Positions 26,058-35,947 of a DNA stretch of 64,000 bases are shown here, one piece after another. The stretch lies in NCBI GenBank assembly GCA_964481425.1, contig CAYZTM010000019.1:16102-80101 (forward strand). The letters run 5' to 3'. Position numbers and translations under genes: made by a program. The notes below the pieces were generated by a model. The model ran no database searches and was not told the DNA's origin. It saw only the letters and a list, made by a program, of their open reading frames with translations. Source of the DNA: MKUN01 sp964481425. Its GTDB lineage: Bacteria > Bacteroidota > Bacteroidia > Chitinophagales > Chitinophagaceae. Numbering within the stretch: position 1 is the stretch's first letter; each line of letters opens with the position of its first letter.

Positions 26058-29000
26058 ATGAAAAAGTCGCTCAACCGGATAGTTTCTTTCCTGTTATTTT
26101 CATTCTTTACTATTAGTCACTGTCAAGCCCAGTTCACTCAAGGCAACCTTGTTGTACTCCGGGTTGGTGCCGGCACTACCAGTTCGGCAACCCCGGTGCA
26201 ATTGGTGGAATATACAACCTCGGGGGTAGCTACCGGCTTTTCGGTGTCGTTACCCTCCAACGGCAATCCGCAGCTAACGACGAGTGCTTCGGCAACCTCC
26301 GAAGGAGAAATAAGCTTGTCCGGAGAGCGAGATAAAGTTATCATCCCCGGCTACGACGCGGTGGCAGGTACTGCCTCTATAGCAGGTACGGCGGTGGCCA
26401 CCTATAACAGGGAATTGTTCTCTGTAAATGCATCCGGCACTTACAACAAACTGGGTGTTACCACCACTTTATTTGATGGCAATAATATTCGCTCAGGTAC
26501 CGTTTGTGGCCCTATCTACTACGGATCAGGCGCCAATAGCGGCATCGTGCTTGTTGATAACAGCAACACAGTAGTATCCAACACCAGCAGCAACAACCGC
26601 CAGCTTAATATTTATAATGGTCAGCTCTATTTCTCGACAGCCAGCGGCACACGCGGGATTTACCAGGTAGGGACCGGGCTGCCCAATACCACCGGGCAAG
26701 TAGCTACCAACATCATCAATACAGGGGCATCTTCCAGCAATTATGGCTTTACAATAAGCCCGGATGGCCTTACGTGTTATATTGCAGATGATGCCGCCCA
26801 AGGTATAGCCAAATACACAAGACCTAACCCGGCCTCGGCATTCACGTTGGCCTATACCGTGACCACGCAGCCAGCACGCGGACTCACTACCGATTTTACC
26901 ACCAGCCCGTATACCTTATATGCAACTACCAATACCACCAGCCCCAACAGCATCTTCAAGGTGGTGGACAATGGTGCGTTCTCAAGCCCTGCTATTATAG
27001 CTACTGCCCCTGCAACATACGTGTTCAGAGGCATTGTATTCTCCCCGCTCAGCAGCCCCTGCCTGGTGCTGACGCCGAATGTTACCAATACCACCTGCAA
27101 TGCGAGCAATGGCAGCATCAACCTGCTAACGAGTTCAACCAATGGCTATACGGCCAATTCCTTCTCATGGACGGGGCCTGCAGGCTTTACTGCTGCAACT
27201 CAAAATATCAGCAACCTGGCCCCCGGCACTTATACAGTTATCGTGACCTCTGCGCAAGGGGCCACCGGCTGTACCGCAATAGCCACTGCCACAGTATCGC
27301 AAACCGCTACCATGACGGTTACAAACACACAAACGAATATTAGCTGTAATGGTGGAAGCAATGGTTCTGCGACGGTGAATGTAACAGGGGGTACACCATC
27401 TTACACATATTCATGGGCACCGCCAGGGGGTAATAATGCTACAGCTTCCAACCTCGCGGCAGGCGCATATACCTGTACCATAACCGATGGCGCGGGTTGT
27501 ATGGTACAAAGCACCGTAACCATAACTGAACCGCCACTACTGACAGTAACAAGTACGCAAACAAATGTAGCTTGTAATGGTGGCAGCAATGGTACGGCAA
27601 CTGTAGTACCGTCCGGCGGTGTACCGGGATATACCTACTCATGGTCGCCCACAGGGGGAAACAATGCAACTGCCAGCGGCCTGAGTGCCGGCCCGTACAC
27701 CTGCACTATACTTGATAACAACGGGTGTTCGATAATAAAAACCATCAACATAACGCAGCCTGCACCGATAAATGTGACCACATCACAATCTAACGTATCC
27801 TGCAATGGCGGCAATAATGGTTCGGCTAACGTGAGCCCCTCAGGCGGCACCCCTAATTACACCTATTTCTGGGCACCTGTGGGCGGCACCAACGCCACTG
27901 CTACCGGCCTATCAGCAGGCACTTATACCTGCACGATCGAAGATGCAAATAACTGCATAGTGAACCAGGTACTTACGATCACAGAGCCTCCTGCCCTGGC
28001 CGCAACTGTATCTCAGTCTAACATAAATTGCAATGGCGGTAACAACGGTACCGCCACGGTAAATGTATCGGGCGGATCACCCGGATACACCTACTCATGG
28101 TCGCCCTATGGTGGTAATAATGCAACGGCAACAGGGCTCGCTGCCGGTAACTATACGTGTACGATAACTGATTCGAAGAATTGCATACTAACACAACAGG
28201 TTACACTTAACCAACCGGCCCCTATGACCGGTTCTATTAGCGGTAATGCAACTATCTGCAACGGCAACAGCGCCACCATCATATTCACTGCCACGCCGAA
28301 TACTACCATTGCTTATAATGAGAACGCCACACAACAAACAATATTGGTGGGCGCCTCGGGTACGACTACCCTTGTTGTCAGCCCCAATACTACAACCACC
28401 TACGCGCTGGTTAGCATTACCGACAACAATACGCTTTGTGCCCAATCCTTGAATGGTAGTATTACCGTAACAGTTAACCCCGTCCCCGCAGCACCGCTCA
28501 CTACAGACATATCCTATTGCCAGTTCGACAACAGTACCGCTTTAACCGCAGCAGGTCAAAACATTTTGTGGTACACTACACCAACAGGTGGTACCGGAGA
28601 TCCACAAGCACCCGTACCATCAACGACCACTGCCGCCACTACTACATGGTATGTCACTCAAAGCGACCTTGGTTGTGAAAGCCTACGGAGTTCGCTACAG
28701 GTACTGATAAAGCCCCAACCCGCTATACCTGTTATTACTTCGCAAACACAATATTGCCAGTTCGAAACACCCGTTCAGCTATCAGCAAGCGGCGACAGCC
28801 TACGCTGGTACACCACCGCTACAGGAGGTATAGCCGACCCTACAGCACCCACACCGGCAACGAATACGGCAGGGATCGCCACATGGTATGTAACACAAAC
28901 AATAGATGGCTGTGAAAGCCCCCGCCTCCCTGTCCCTGTAACAGTTACAGCAAAACCACAACCACCGGTCACCGCCGACATCACCCTCTGCCAGGGCGAT

Positions 29001-30230
29001 GCAGCACAAGCACTTACTGCCCAGGGCCAAAACCTGCTGTGGTACACAGCTGCCACAGGAGGAACGGGTGTACCTACCGCTCCGGTACCTTCCACACTTA
29101 GCCCCGGTAATACCGTGTGGTATGTAAGCCAGGTAGTGAACGGCTGCGAAAGCGACCGCGCGGTGATACATATTGTAGTTACCGAACGCCCTGTGCCCTC
29201 TATATCTGCAAGCGCCAACAAAGTATGCAAAGGGCAGATGCTCACCTTCAGTTATACTGGTACTACCGTAGCGGGAGCAAACTTCAATTGGATATTACCT
29301 GTAGGCGCAACAATCGTGAATGGTTCAGGGCAAGGCCCTGTAGAAATAAGGTTCACACAGCCGGGTGCCAACATTGTGACACTTTCGGTGAGTGCGGCCA
29401 ATGGATCTTGCGCCACTTCGGTAACTTACCTGATAAATGTAATAGACATCCCCGAAGCTCAGATAGATGTGCCGCCATCGGCCTGTGCCGGCGATACGGT
29501 CAGTATTACTGTACCTGTAGCCAGCCCGGGCATAGCAAGCTACCAATGGGACTTTAGCGGCGGAGATGTACTGAGAACACCTACCAACAGCGACGGTACT
29601 TACAGGCTGCGCTGGAATGATGCGGGGATACACACGGTATCACTCACGGTGGTTTCCAACCAGCAATGCCCTTCTTTTGTAACTACTGCCGACATCAATA
29701 TACACCCACTGCCCGATGCGTCGATAGCTGATATGCCTGCAGAGATATGTGCCAATGATACGGTGCTTTTTTCTGCGGTCACCCACTATAAGAATTATAC
29801 CTACACATGGGGGCCGGGGCAGTTCTTCAGCGTTGATGGTGACTCTTCGATAGTACGGGCCCTGCTACAGTTCTCGCGCGATATAACGCTGACGGTATAT
29901 GACAATTACGGTTGTACGGCCACGACCAGCCGGCACATCGACCCGAAGCCTTGTTGCGAGATATACTTCCCCAATGCATTCAGCCCCAATGGCGATGGCA
30001 GGAACGACGTATTCCGCCCTATTACCAACAAACACCATAACATCCGCATATTCAAGATATTGGATCGCTGGGGTAATAGTGTGTTCAGCACAGCCAACGA
30101 GATCCCTGCATGGGACGGTAATTATAAAGGTGTACCACAGGAGCCCGGCACTTATTACTACTACATCCGTTTCGAATGTACGGATGGCCATCTTGTAGAA
30201 AAGACCGGTGATGTGATGCTGGTACGCTAA
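26058..30230 (+). CDS. SprB-repeat protein with gliding-motility-type C-terminal domain
   Basis: 1,390 residues. Signal peptide (MKKSLNRIVSFLLFSFFTIS, then HCQAQ); a ~320-residue propeller-like region (GFTISPDGLTCYIADD); a degenerate then four clear SprB repeats of ~76 residues (about 419-722; SCNGGSNGSATV ... GGTPSYTYSWAP ... GxYTCTITD); three Ig-like units of the CHU_C-associated type (about 810-1045; CQFDNSTALTAAGQNILWYT and relatives); PKD-like units; and a final IYFPNAFSPNGDGRNDVFRP domain, the type B T9SS sorting signal. SprB-like proteins are surface adhesins used in gliding, so adhesion is likely, but no gliding genes are near. The gene is monocistronic. Confidence 0.93.
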   Translation: MKKSLNRIVSFLLFSFFTISHCQAQFTQGNLVVLRVGAGTTSSATPVQLVEYTTSGVATGFSVSLPSNGNPQLTTSASATSEGEISLSGERDKVIIPGYDAVAGTASIAGTAVATYNRELFSVNASGTYNKLGVTTTLFDGNNIRSGTVCGPIYYGSGANSGIVLVDNSNTVVSNTSSNNRQLNIYNGQLYFSTASGTRGIYQVGTGLPNTTGQVATNIINTGASSSNYGFTISPDGLTCYIADDAAQGIAKYTRPNPASAFTLAYTVTTQPARGLTTDFTTSPYTLYATTNTTSPNSIFKVVDNGAFSSPAIIATAPATYVFRGIVFSPLSSPCLVLTPNVTNTTCNASNGSINLLTSSTNGYTANSFSWTGPAGFTAATQNISNLAPGTYTVIVTSAQGATGCTAIATATVSQTATMTVTNTQTNISCNGGSNGSATVNVTGGTPSYTYSWAPPGGNNATASNLAAGAYTCTITDGAGCMVQSTVTITEPPLLTVTSTQTNVACNGGSNGTATVVPSGGVPGYTYSWSPTGGNNATASGLSAGPYTCTILDNNGCSIIKTINITQPAPINVTTSQSNVSCNGGNNGSANVSPSGGTPNYTYFWAPVGGTNATATGLSAGTYTCTIEDANNCIVNQVLTITEPPALAATVSQSNINCNGGNNGTATVNVSGGSPGYTYSWSPYGGNNATATGLAAGNYTCTITDSKNCILTQQVTLNQPAPMTGSISGNATICNGNSATIIFTATPNTTIAYNENATQQTILVGASGTTTLVVSPNTTTTYALVSITDNNTLCAQSLNGSITVTVNPVPAAPLTTDISYCQFDNSTALTAAGQNILWYTTPTGGTGDPQAPVPSTTTAATTTWYVTQSDLGCESLRSSLQVLIKPQPAIPVITSQTQYCQFETPVQLSASGDSLRWYTTATGGIADPTAPTPATNTAGIATWYVTQTIDGCESPRLPVPVTVTAKPQPPVTADITLCQGDAAQALTAQGQNLLWYTAATGGTGVPTAPVPSTLSPGNTVWYVSQVVNGCESDRAVIHIVVTERPVPSISASANKVCKGQMLTFSYTGTTVAGANFNWILPVGATIVNGSGQGPVEIRFTQPGANIVTLSVSAANGSCATSVTYLINVIDIPEAQIDVPPSACAGDTVSITVPVASPGIASYQWDFSGGDVLRTPTNSDGTYRLRWNDAGIHTVSLTVVSNQQCPSFVTTADINIHPLPDASIADMPAEICANDTVLFSAVTHYKNYTYTWGPGQFFSVDGDSSIVRALLQFSRDITLTVYDNYGCTATTSRHIDPKPCCEIYFPNAFSPNGDGRNDVFRPITNKHHNIRIFKILDRWGNSVFSTANEIPAWDGNYKGVPQEPGTYYYYIRFECTDGHLVEKTGDVMLVR
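27313..28224 (+). repeat. four tandem SprB coding repeats (~228 bp)
   Basis: Four successive units share CNGG(S/N)NG(S/T)A, GG(T/V/S)PxYTYxWxP, GGxNATAxxLxAGxYTCTIxDxxxC and an ITxPP-type end. A diverged fifth unit precedes them (CNASNGSINLL). Confidence 0.85.
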
Positions 30231-30251
30231 GCGCATATTTACGAACGCAGT

Positions 30252-30282
30252 AAGAGGAATAGCCAACCGCTATTCCTTTTTT
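30252..30282 (+). terminator. intrinsic terminator after the SprB-repeat gene
   Basis: AGGAATAGC (30255-30263) pairs with GCTATTCCT (30269-30277), followed by a T-run. Confidence 0.85.
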
Positions 30283-30449
30283 ATTCTCCCGCCTCATAGG
30301 ATTTTCAGCCTTTATTTATTAAATTTAGGTTGTATAAGGGTGCAGCGGGGACAAACGTTTCTCTCTTCTTTCGACAGGCATTTTGGCGCATTTCCTCCGG
30401 TATTCCTGCCTCCGCGCATTCAATTGTTTAATTGATAAAACCTTTTGTT

Positions 30450-32588
30450 ATGTCCGGATTCGATACTGCTCATGTAAAAAACATTGTACTGCTGGGACAT
30501 TCCGGCAGTGGGAAAACGACACTAGCCGAAAGCATGCTTTTTGAGGCGGGGCTCATTCAGCGACGGGGAACAATTGAAGAAAAAAATACCGTAGGCGATT
30601 ACAGCGACCTTGAGAAAGAACGAGGTAACTCCATATTCTCAAAACTAATGCATACCCACTGGCGAGGCTATAAGATAAATATACTTGACACACCCGGGTA
30701 CGACGACTTCTCCGGCGAGGTCATCAGCGCACTTCGCGTTGCAGATACGGGGGTCATGCTCCTGAATGCCAGCACGGGTGTAGAAGTAGGCACCGATATC
30801 ATTTGGGAATATACCGAACAATTTAAAACACCGATGATCTTCCTTGTGAACCAGCTTGACCATTCGAAAGCCGATTTCGACAGGACGGTGCAGGAAGCAA
30901 AGAACCATTTTGGCAATCATGTGGTGTTGGTGCAGTATCCTATTAATGCAGGGCCCGGTTTCAGCGCTATCATTGATGTACTGAATATGGTGCTTTACCA
31001 ATACTCTGAAAAAGGCGGCAAGCCTGAAAAGCTAAGCATACCTGATGCGGAGCGTCCCCGTGCCGAGGCACTGCATAAAGAACTTATCGAGGCCATTGCA
31101 TCAAATGACGAGGGCCTGATGGAAAAATATTTTGACCAGGGCGAACTGTCTGAGGATGAAATGAAACAAGGTTTGCACCTGTCAATGGTCCGCCATGAGC
31201 TATTCCCTGTGTTCTGCGCATCGGCCCTGCAAAACAGGGGTGTTGCCCGCCTTATGGGATATATAGACAATGTATGCCCACCGGCAAACGAGATGCCGCC
31301 ACAGACCACTAAAACAGGCGACAAGCTACCCTGCGACAGCAAAGGCCCCGTTTGCATCTTCATCTATAAAACAGTGAATGAACCACATATCGGTGAACTA
31401 AGCTTCTTCAAGGTTTATTCCGGCACGGTAAAGAGCGGTATGGAACTAGTGAACGAAAGTACCGGGGTGACCGAAAAACTCAACCAGTTATTTGTAGTAG
31501 AAGGCAATAAACGTAATCCCGTACCGGAATTGGTAGCAGGTGATATAGGCGCTACGCTGAAACTGCGCAATACGCATGTGAACAATACCCTGCATGAAAA
31601 AGGTAAACAAATAGAGCTGGAACCCATAGTCTTCCCGGAGCCAAGGATGAGCGTGGCACTGACCAACAATAAGAAGGGAGAGGAAGAAAAGCTGGCTGCT
31701 GCGTTGCACCAGTTGAAGGAAGAAGACCCCACCCTGCTGGTAGAGGTATCTGCAGAATTGGGGCAAACCTTATTGCATTGCCAGGGCGATATGCACCTTG
31801 CGGTCATCAAGTGGAAACTGGAACATGTCTATCACCTTGATGTGGCCTATGAAAAACCAAAAATAGCCTACCGCGAGACGATACGCAGCAAGGCGGAATC
31901 GACCTACAGGCATAAAAAGCAATCGGGCGGCGCAGGACAGTTCGGCGAGGTTGCCATTCGCATCGAACCCTGGTACGAAGGCATGCCCGACCCTCAAGGC
32001 CTCAACGTAAGGGGCAGGGAGGAAATAGACCTGCCCTGGGGTGGTAAGCTGGTGTACTACAACTGTATCGTTGGCGGGGTTATCGATCAGCGCTTCCTGC
32101 CCTCCATCCTGAAAGGCATAATGGATAAAATGCACCGGGGGCCGCTTACCGGCTCATATGTGCGCGATGTACGGGTAAGTGTGTTCGACGGAAAAATGCA
32201 TGCGGTGGACAGCAATGATATGGCCTTTAAGATAGCAGGAACCATGGCCTTCCGCGATGCCTTTCAGCAGGCCAGCCCGCAACTGATGGAGCCTATCTAC
32301 CATATTGAGATACTGTGCCCAGATGAACTGACCGGCAACATTATGGGCGACCTGCAACAGCGCCGTGGTATCGTCGAGGGCTTTGACAGCGAGGGGCACT
32401 TCACCGTCATAAAAGCACATGTGCCTCATGCAGAAATGTACCAATATGCATCCACGCTGCGCAGCCTTACACAAGGCCGTGCACGCTTCCGCATGCATTT
32501 TGATCACTATGCACCAGTACCCGGAGACCTGCAGCGCAAACTCACCGAAACCTATAGCAAAGAAGCTATGGAACCTGCCGAAGCCTAA
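30450..32588 (+). CDS. elongation factor G-like protein (EF-G2 type)
   Basis: 712 residues with the EF-G domain order: G domain, domain II (PHIGELSFFKVYSGTVKSG), III, IV and V. The ATG at 30450 (MSGFDTAHVKN) is preferred over an upstream TTG at 30432. The G1 loop is GHSGSGKTTL. Switch II reads DTPGYDDF, with Tyr replacing the catalytic His of canonical DTPGH, and G4 is NQLD rather than NKxD. These changes fit the EF-G2-like subfamily, not the housekeeping factor; altered GTPase behaviour is inferred. Domain IV is present (SGGAGQFGEVAIRIEPW). The gene stands alone, far from ribosomal genes. Confidence 0.9.
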   Translation: MSGFDTAHVKNIVLLGHSGSGKTTLAESMLFEAGLIQRRGTIEEKNTVGDYSDLEKERGNSIFSKLMHTHWRGYKINILDTPGYDDFSGEVISALRVADTGVMLLNASTGVEVGTDIIWEYTEQFKTPMIFLVNQLDHSKADFDRTVQEAKNHFGNHVVLVQYPINAGPGFSAIIDVLNMVLYQYSEKGGKPEKLSIPDAERPRAEALHKELIEAIASNDEGLMEKYFDQGELSEDEMKQGLHLSMVRHELFPVFCASALQNRGVARLMGYIDNVCPPANEMPPQTTKTGDKLPCDSKGPVCIFIYKTVNEPHIGELSFFKVYSGTVKSGMELVNESTGVTEKLNQLFVVEGNKRNPVPELVAGDIGATLKLRNTHVNNTLHEKGKQIELEPIVFPEPRMSVALTNNKKGEEEKLAAALHQLKEEDPTLLVEVSAELGQTLLHCQGDMHLAVIKWKLEHVYHLDVAYEKPKIAYRETIRSKAESTYRHKKQSGGAGQFGEVAIRIEPWYEGMPDPQGLNVRGREEIDLPWGGKLVYYNCIVGGVIDQRFLPSILKGIMDKMHRGPLTGSYVRDVRVSVFDGKMHAVDSNDMAFKIAGTMAFRDAFQQASPQLMEPIYHIEILCPDELTGNIMGDLQQRRGIVEGFDSEGHFTVIKAHVPHAEMYQYASTLRSLTQGRARFRMHFDHYAPVPGDLQRKLTETYSKEAMEPAEA

Positions 32589-32608
32589 TGATATAAGCAT
32601 TGGAAATA

Positions 32609-32640
32609 AAGCGGCGCTCTCATGCTGAGGGCGCCGCTAA
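32609..32640 (+). terminator. candidate terminator hairpin
   Basis: AGCGGCGCTCTCA and TGAGGGCGCCGCT pair with one G-T wobble around tgc; the T-tract is weak (TATTTTG). Confidence 0.55.
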
Positions 32641-32867
32641 TATTTTGAACGTATTAATACCCCTCGCTACATCTTTACAAACTTCCTCACCTCACTACCA
32701 TTTGATCCTTCAAAGTGATATAGCAGCTAGTAGCAGGATATTTTAAAGCCCTTCAAATACAAATTAAATATTAAGTAATTAATTCCGTCAGAGCTTGTAT
32801 TATACACACTCCATCATATATTCACTACATTTCGTCACTTTAAGATCACATTGCACATTAAAACCCC

Positions 32868-32875
32868 TACCTTTG
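32868..32875 (+). promoter_or_regulatory. -7 promoter element of the ccmC-like operon
   Basis: TACCTTTG fits TAnnTTTG, 21 bases before the ATG at 32897. This argues for that start over an in-frame upstream codon at 32795, which would lie ahead of the promoter. Confidence 0.65.
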
Positions 32876-32896
32876 GCAAAATTTTTCAAGGGCCCC

Positions 32897-33589
32897 ATGC
32901 GTACCTGGTGGTGGAAAGTACTTAGTATTATCTTTGTGGGATATACCGTTGTAGGCGGTTTCCTAATGCCTGTCCCACGCCTTAACATTCTCAACGAGAC
33001 CATACGCAACCTTTATTTTCATGTGCCCATGTGGTTTACCATGATCGCGCTGTTCACGGCCTCATTGGTATATGCCATTAAATACCTCCGCAACGGCCAG
33101 CCTGAAAATGATATTTATTCGGCGCAGTTTGCCATCACGGGTATTGCTTTCAGCATATTCGGTATGCTTACGGGCATGGAATGGGCAAAATTTACCTGGG
33201 GCGAAGCATGGAGCAACGACCCCAAGCAATTAGGCTCTGCCATGTGTATGCTTATCTATTTTGCCTACCTCGTGCTGCGCAATGGCCTTAAGGACGAGGA
33301 AAAGCGTGCACGCATCAGTGCAGTATATAATATATTCGCCTATGCGCTGATGATACCCCTTATCTTCATACTGCCCCGTATGGTGGACAGCCTGCACCCC
33401 GGCAATGGCGGTAACCCTGCTTTCAAACAATACGACCTCGACAGCAATATGCGTATGGTATTCTACCCCGCCGTGATCGGCTGGATGCTGCTCGGTTTCT
33501 GGATGGGAACACTAAGAATAAGGCTCGGTTTGCTCAGGTTTAAAAAAGAAAATAGTTTTGCACTTGAAAACAATAGGCATAATGCGTAA
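32897..33589 (+). CDS. CcmC/CcsA-like cytochrome c biogenesis membrane protein
   Basis: 230 residues from the preferred ATG (MRTWWWKVLSII). Six hydrophobic segments and family landmarks are visible: NLYFHVPMWFTM with a putative heme-ligand His, a Trp-rich WGEAWSNDPKQLGS variant of the WWD motif, and a second His in DSLHPGNGG. CcmC-type proteins hold heme at the periplasmic side and pass it to CcmE or apocytochrome. The gene overlaps the next (CcmD-like) by eight bases. No ccmA/B/E/F is in the window; the rest of the system must be elsewhere. Confidence 0.85.
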   Translation: MRTWWWKVLSIIFVGYTVVGGFLMPVPRLNILNETIRNLYFHVPMWFTMIALFTASLVYAIKYLRNGQPENDIYSAQFAITGIAFSIFGMLTGMEWAKFTWGEAWSNDPKQLGSAMCMLIYFAYLVLRNGLKDEEKRARISAVYNIFAYALMIPLIFILPRMVDSLHPGNGGNPAFKQYDLDSNMRMVFYPAVIGWMLLGFWMGTLRIRLGLLRFKKENSFALENNRHNA

Positions 33590-33791
33590 AGCATTCATTA
33601 CGGTAGCATTATTAATGATCACTGCTTTTGTGGCAGGGGCACAGGAGGCACAGCCCGAGATGGCCGATGCGTTACGCTCAAATGGTAAGATTTACGTGGT
33701 GGTTACCGTATTAGCCACTATCTTTGCGGGCATTATTGTTTTTTTGGTCCGCCTTGATCGTAAAATGACCCGTTTGGAACAGAATAAATAG
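33582..33791 (+). CDS. CcmD family small membrane protein
   Basis: 69 residues from the ATG at 33582, which lies inside the end of the ccmC-like gene (ATGCGTAA overlap). A signal-like N-terminus (MRKAFITVALLMITAFVAGA) and one membrane helix (IYVVVTVLATIFAGIIVFLV) followed by basic RLDRKMTRLEQNK match the CcmD pattern. CcmD helps the CcmABC complex release holo-CcmE. Position directly after the CcmC-like gene supports the call. Confidence 0.82.
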   Translation: MRKAFITVALLMITAFVAGAQEAQPEMADALRSNGKIYVVVTVLATIFAGIIVFLVRLDRKMTRLEQNK

Positions 33792-33835
33792 TAACAATTA
33801 ATAACCCATAATACAATTTTTTAACTCAAAAAAAT

Positions 33836-35272
33836 ATGTCAGAAACAGCAACCGCCGCGGCTACAAAAGCTCACTACAGTTTTTTCCAGGGCGTTGAACG
33901 CAACTTTGATAAAGCTGCTTCATTCACAAGGTTCGAAAAAGGCATCCTTGAGCAAATAAAAGCCTGCAACTCGGTTTATAAAATGAAGTTCCCGGTACGT
34001 ATTGGGGATGGAATAGAGGTGATCGAGGCGTATCGTGTGCAGCACTCACATCATAAACTGCCCTGCAAAGGCGGCATACGTTACAGTATGGATGTGAACC
34101 AGGACGAAGTGATGGCGCTGGCTGCATTGATGACCTACAAATGCGCTATCGTTAATGTACCCTTTGGCGGCGCCAAGGGAGGCATCAAAATAAACCCCAA
34201 GAAATACACTCCCTTCGAGCTCGAAAAGATAACCCGCCGTTATGCTTCTGAGCTGGTTAAGAAGAATTTCATAGGCCCCGGCATCGACGTACCTGCACCT
34301 GACTATGGTACAGGCGCACGCGAAATGAGCTGGATAGCCGACACCTACGCATCACTGAAACCGGGCGAGGTAGATGCACTGGGCTGCGTAACAGGTAAAC
34401 CTGTGACACAAGGTGGTGTTCGTGGCCGTACCGAGGCTACCGGCCTCGGTGTATTTTATGGTGTACGCGAGGTGTGTAACACTCCGGAAGACATGAAAAA
34501 ACTTGGCCTTGACCTTGGTGTTGAAGGTAAAAAAGTGATCGTGCAGGGCCTGGGTAATGTTGGTTACCATGCCGCTAAATTCTTCTACGATGCAGGCGCT
34601 ATCATTGTTGGCCTTGCTGAATATGAAGGTGGTATCTATAACGAGAAAGGACTTGACCTCTATAAAGTAGTGGAACACCGCAAAAACACCGGTTCTATAC
34701 TTGGTTATGAAGGTGCAATAGACTTTAAGAACAGTCCCGATGTGCTGGAGCAGGCTTGCGATATCCTGATCCCTGCGGCTCTTGAAAATGTCATCAACGC
34801 TTCTAACGCTGCCCGTATACAGGCTAAGATAATAGGTGAAGGCGCCAATGGCCCCCTGACACCGGAAGCAGACGAGATACTGAATAAGAAGGGCGCGATA
34901 GTAGTACCGGATATGTACCTCAATGCAGGCGGTGTTACGGTTTCTTACTTCGAATGGCTGAAGAACCTGAGCCACGTTCGCTTTGGCCGTATGGACAAGC
35001 GTTTCAGCGAGAACCAGAATGCCTTCATCCTCAACTCGGTTGAGAGCCTGATAGGCAAGAAGGTTACCGATAAAGAGCGCACGCTCATCATGCATGGCCC
35101 GGATGAGGTTGACCTGGTTTATTCAGGCCTCGAGGATACTATGATCGGTTCTTACCACGAGATACGCGAATCGCTGCTTAGCTCCGGCGCTTCTGACATG
35201 CGTACAGCTGCCTTCATCGTAGCCATCAACAAAGTTGGTGTAGCATACGAAGAACTGGGTATCTTCCCATAG
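33836..35272 (+). CDS. Glu/Leu/Phe/Val dehydrogenase (glutamate dehydrogenase type)
   Basis: 478 residues. The catalytic domain shows KGGIRYSMDVNQDEVMALA and VPFGGAKGGI with the substrate and catalytic lysines; the nucleotide domain has the GxGNVG loop (VIVQGLGNVGYHAA near residue 240) and GANGPLTPEAD. It interconverts an amino acid, probably glutamate, and its 2-oxo acid with NAD(P). Cytoplasmic. It lies 44 bases after the CcmD-like gene, so co-transcription is possible but not functionally obvious. Substrate choice within the family is not fixed by what I can see. Confidence 0.93.
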   Translation: MSETATAAATKAHYSFFQGVERNFDKAASFTRFEKGILEQIKACNSVYKMKFPVRIGDGIEVIEAYRVQHSHHKLPCKGGIRYSMDVNQDEVMALAALMTYKCAIVNVPFGGAKGGIKINPKKYTPFELEKITRRYASELVKKNFIGPGIDVPAPDYGTGAREMSWIADTYASLKPGEVDALGCVTGKPVTQGGVRGRTEATGLGVFYGVREVCNTPEDMKKLGLDLGVEGKKVIVQGLGNVGYHAAKFFYDAGAIIVGLAEYEGGIYNEKGLDLYKVVEHRKNTGSILGYEGAIDFKNSPDVLEQACDILIPAALENVINASNAARIQAKIIGEGANGPLTPEADEILNKKGAIVVPDMYLNAGGVTVSYFEWLKNLSHVRFGRMDKRFSENQNAFILNSVESLIGKKVTDKERTLIMHGPDEVDLVYSGLEDTMIGSYHEIRESLLSSGASDMRTAAFIVAINKVGVAYEELGIFP

Positions 35273-35297
35273 TCAATAACAACATCACACATACGTA

Positions 35298-35330
35298 TAA
35301 AGGCTGCCATTGGCAGCCTTTATTATTTCG
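35298..35330. terminator. bidirectional terminator between convergent genes
   Basis: Perfect stem TAAAGGCTGCCA / TGGCAGCCTTTA (35298-35322), T-rich on both sides. Confidence 0.8.
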
Positions 35331-35345
35331 TTCCTCTGTGGAGGT

Positions 35346-35885
35346 TTAATAATTGTCTACATAGTCCCTGTTCACCCTCCTGATGTAAGATGCAAGCAAA
35401 CGCGGGCTGCCGAGTATCGGGCAAATGAACTCCGGCAGTTCCTGCTTAACAGGATATCTTGTTATGGTAAAGCACACCAGGTCGGGCTGTGCGTGTATAA
35501 AGGTATTTGCATAGATATCCTTGCTGGCATGGCTGAGTATCTGTTTCAGTATCCCTTCCCATGCATAGCCGGTAAACTCGTAGTCGTTCTGGTCAAATAT
35601 AGGTTTGTACCTGTTGATGATACGCTCATCCTTCAGGTCTATCACATAGCTGTATAGTGAATAAATATGATCGTGCTGCAAAGGAAAGCACATCACGCTA
35701 TCGCTGATCTTATCGGTATAACCGATATCGGGCTTACTTTCTTTTACAGCCTTCTGTGAACTGTCACTCACCTGTATCGCCACCTTCGTGTTTTTGTGTA
35801 CCCGGTGTATCTTCCCCAGGCAATACTGAGCGATGGCGACGGTAGTAATGATGAAAATTGTGGCGAATAAAAATGTCTTTTTCAT
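35346..35885 (-). CDS. exported hypothetical protein (179 aa)
   Basis: I do not recognise the family. A hydrophobic N-terminus (MKKTFLFATIFIITTVAIAQ) looks like a signal peptide or anchor. The rest is a compact alpha/beta sequence with conserved-looking motifs YSYVIDLKDERIINRYKP and CPILGSPRLLASYIRRVNRDY. Transcribed alone, convergent with the dehydrogenase gene and divergent from aconitase. Confidence 0.65.
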   Translation of the reverse strand: MKKTFLFATIFIITTVAIAQYCLGKIHRVHKNTKVAIQVSDSSQKAVKESKPDIGYTDKISDSVMCFPLQHDHIYSLYSYVIDLKDERIINRYKPIFDQNDYEFTGYAWEGILKQILSHASKDIYANTFIHAQPDLVCFTITRYPVKQELPEFICPILGSPRLLASYIRRVNRDYVDNY

Positions 35886-35947
35886 AAAAACCGATTTACT
35901 CCCCCTCCTCTATGTTGTACAAATTAACGCATTCTGACAGTTTTAAA

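Larger units (their letters stand above)
32589..32896. other. 308-base intergenic region
   Basis: Holds a hairpin after the EF-G-like gene (32609-32640) and the promoter element of the ccmC-like gene (32868-32875). The middle (about 32645-32840) shows no open frame or repeat that I can support. Confidence 0.6.

Noticed and set aside
32795..32896. 34-codon N-terminal extension of the CcmC-like protein
   Set aside because: It lies upstream of the TACCTTTG element and has no membrane-protein character.
34352..35095. 247-codon minus-strand frame
   Set aside because: Antisense to the glutamate dehydrogenase gene, whose motifs are intact; the shadow product has no recognisable domain.
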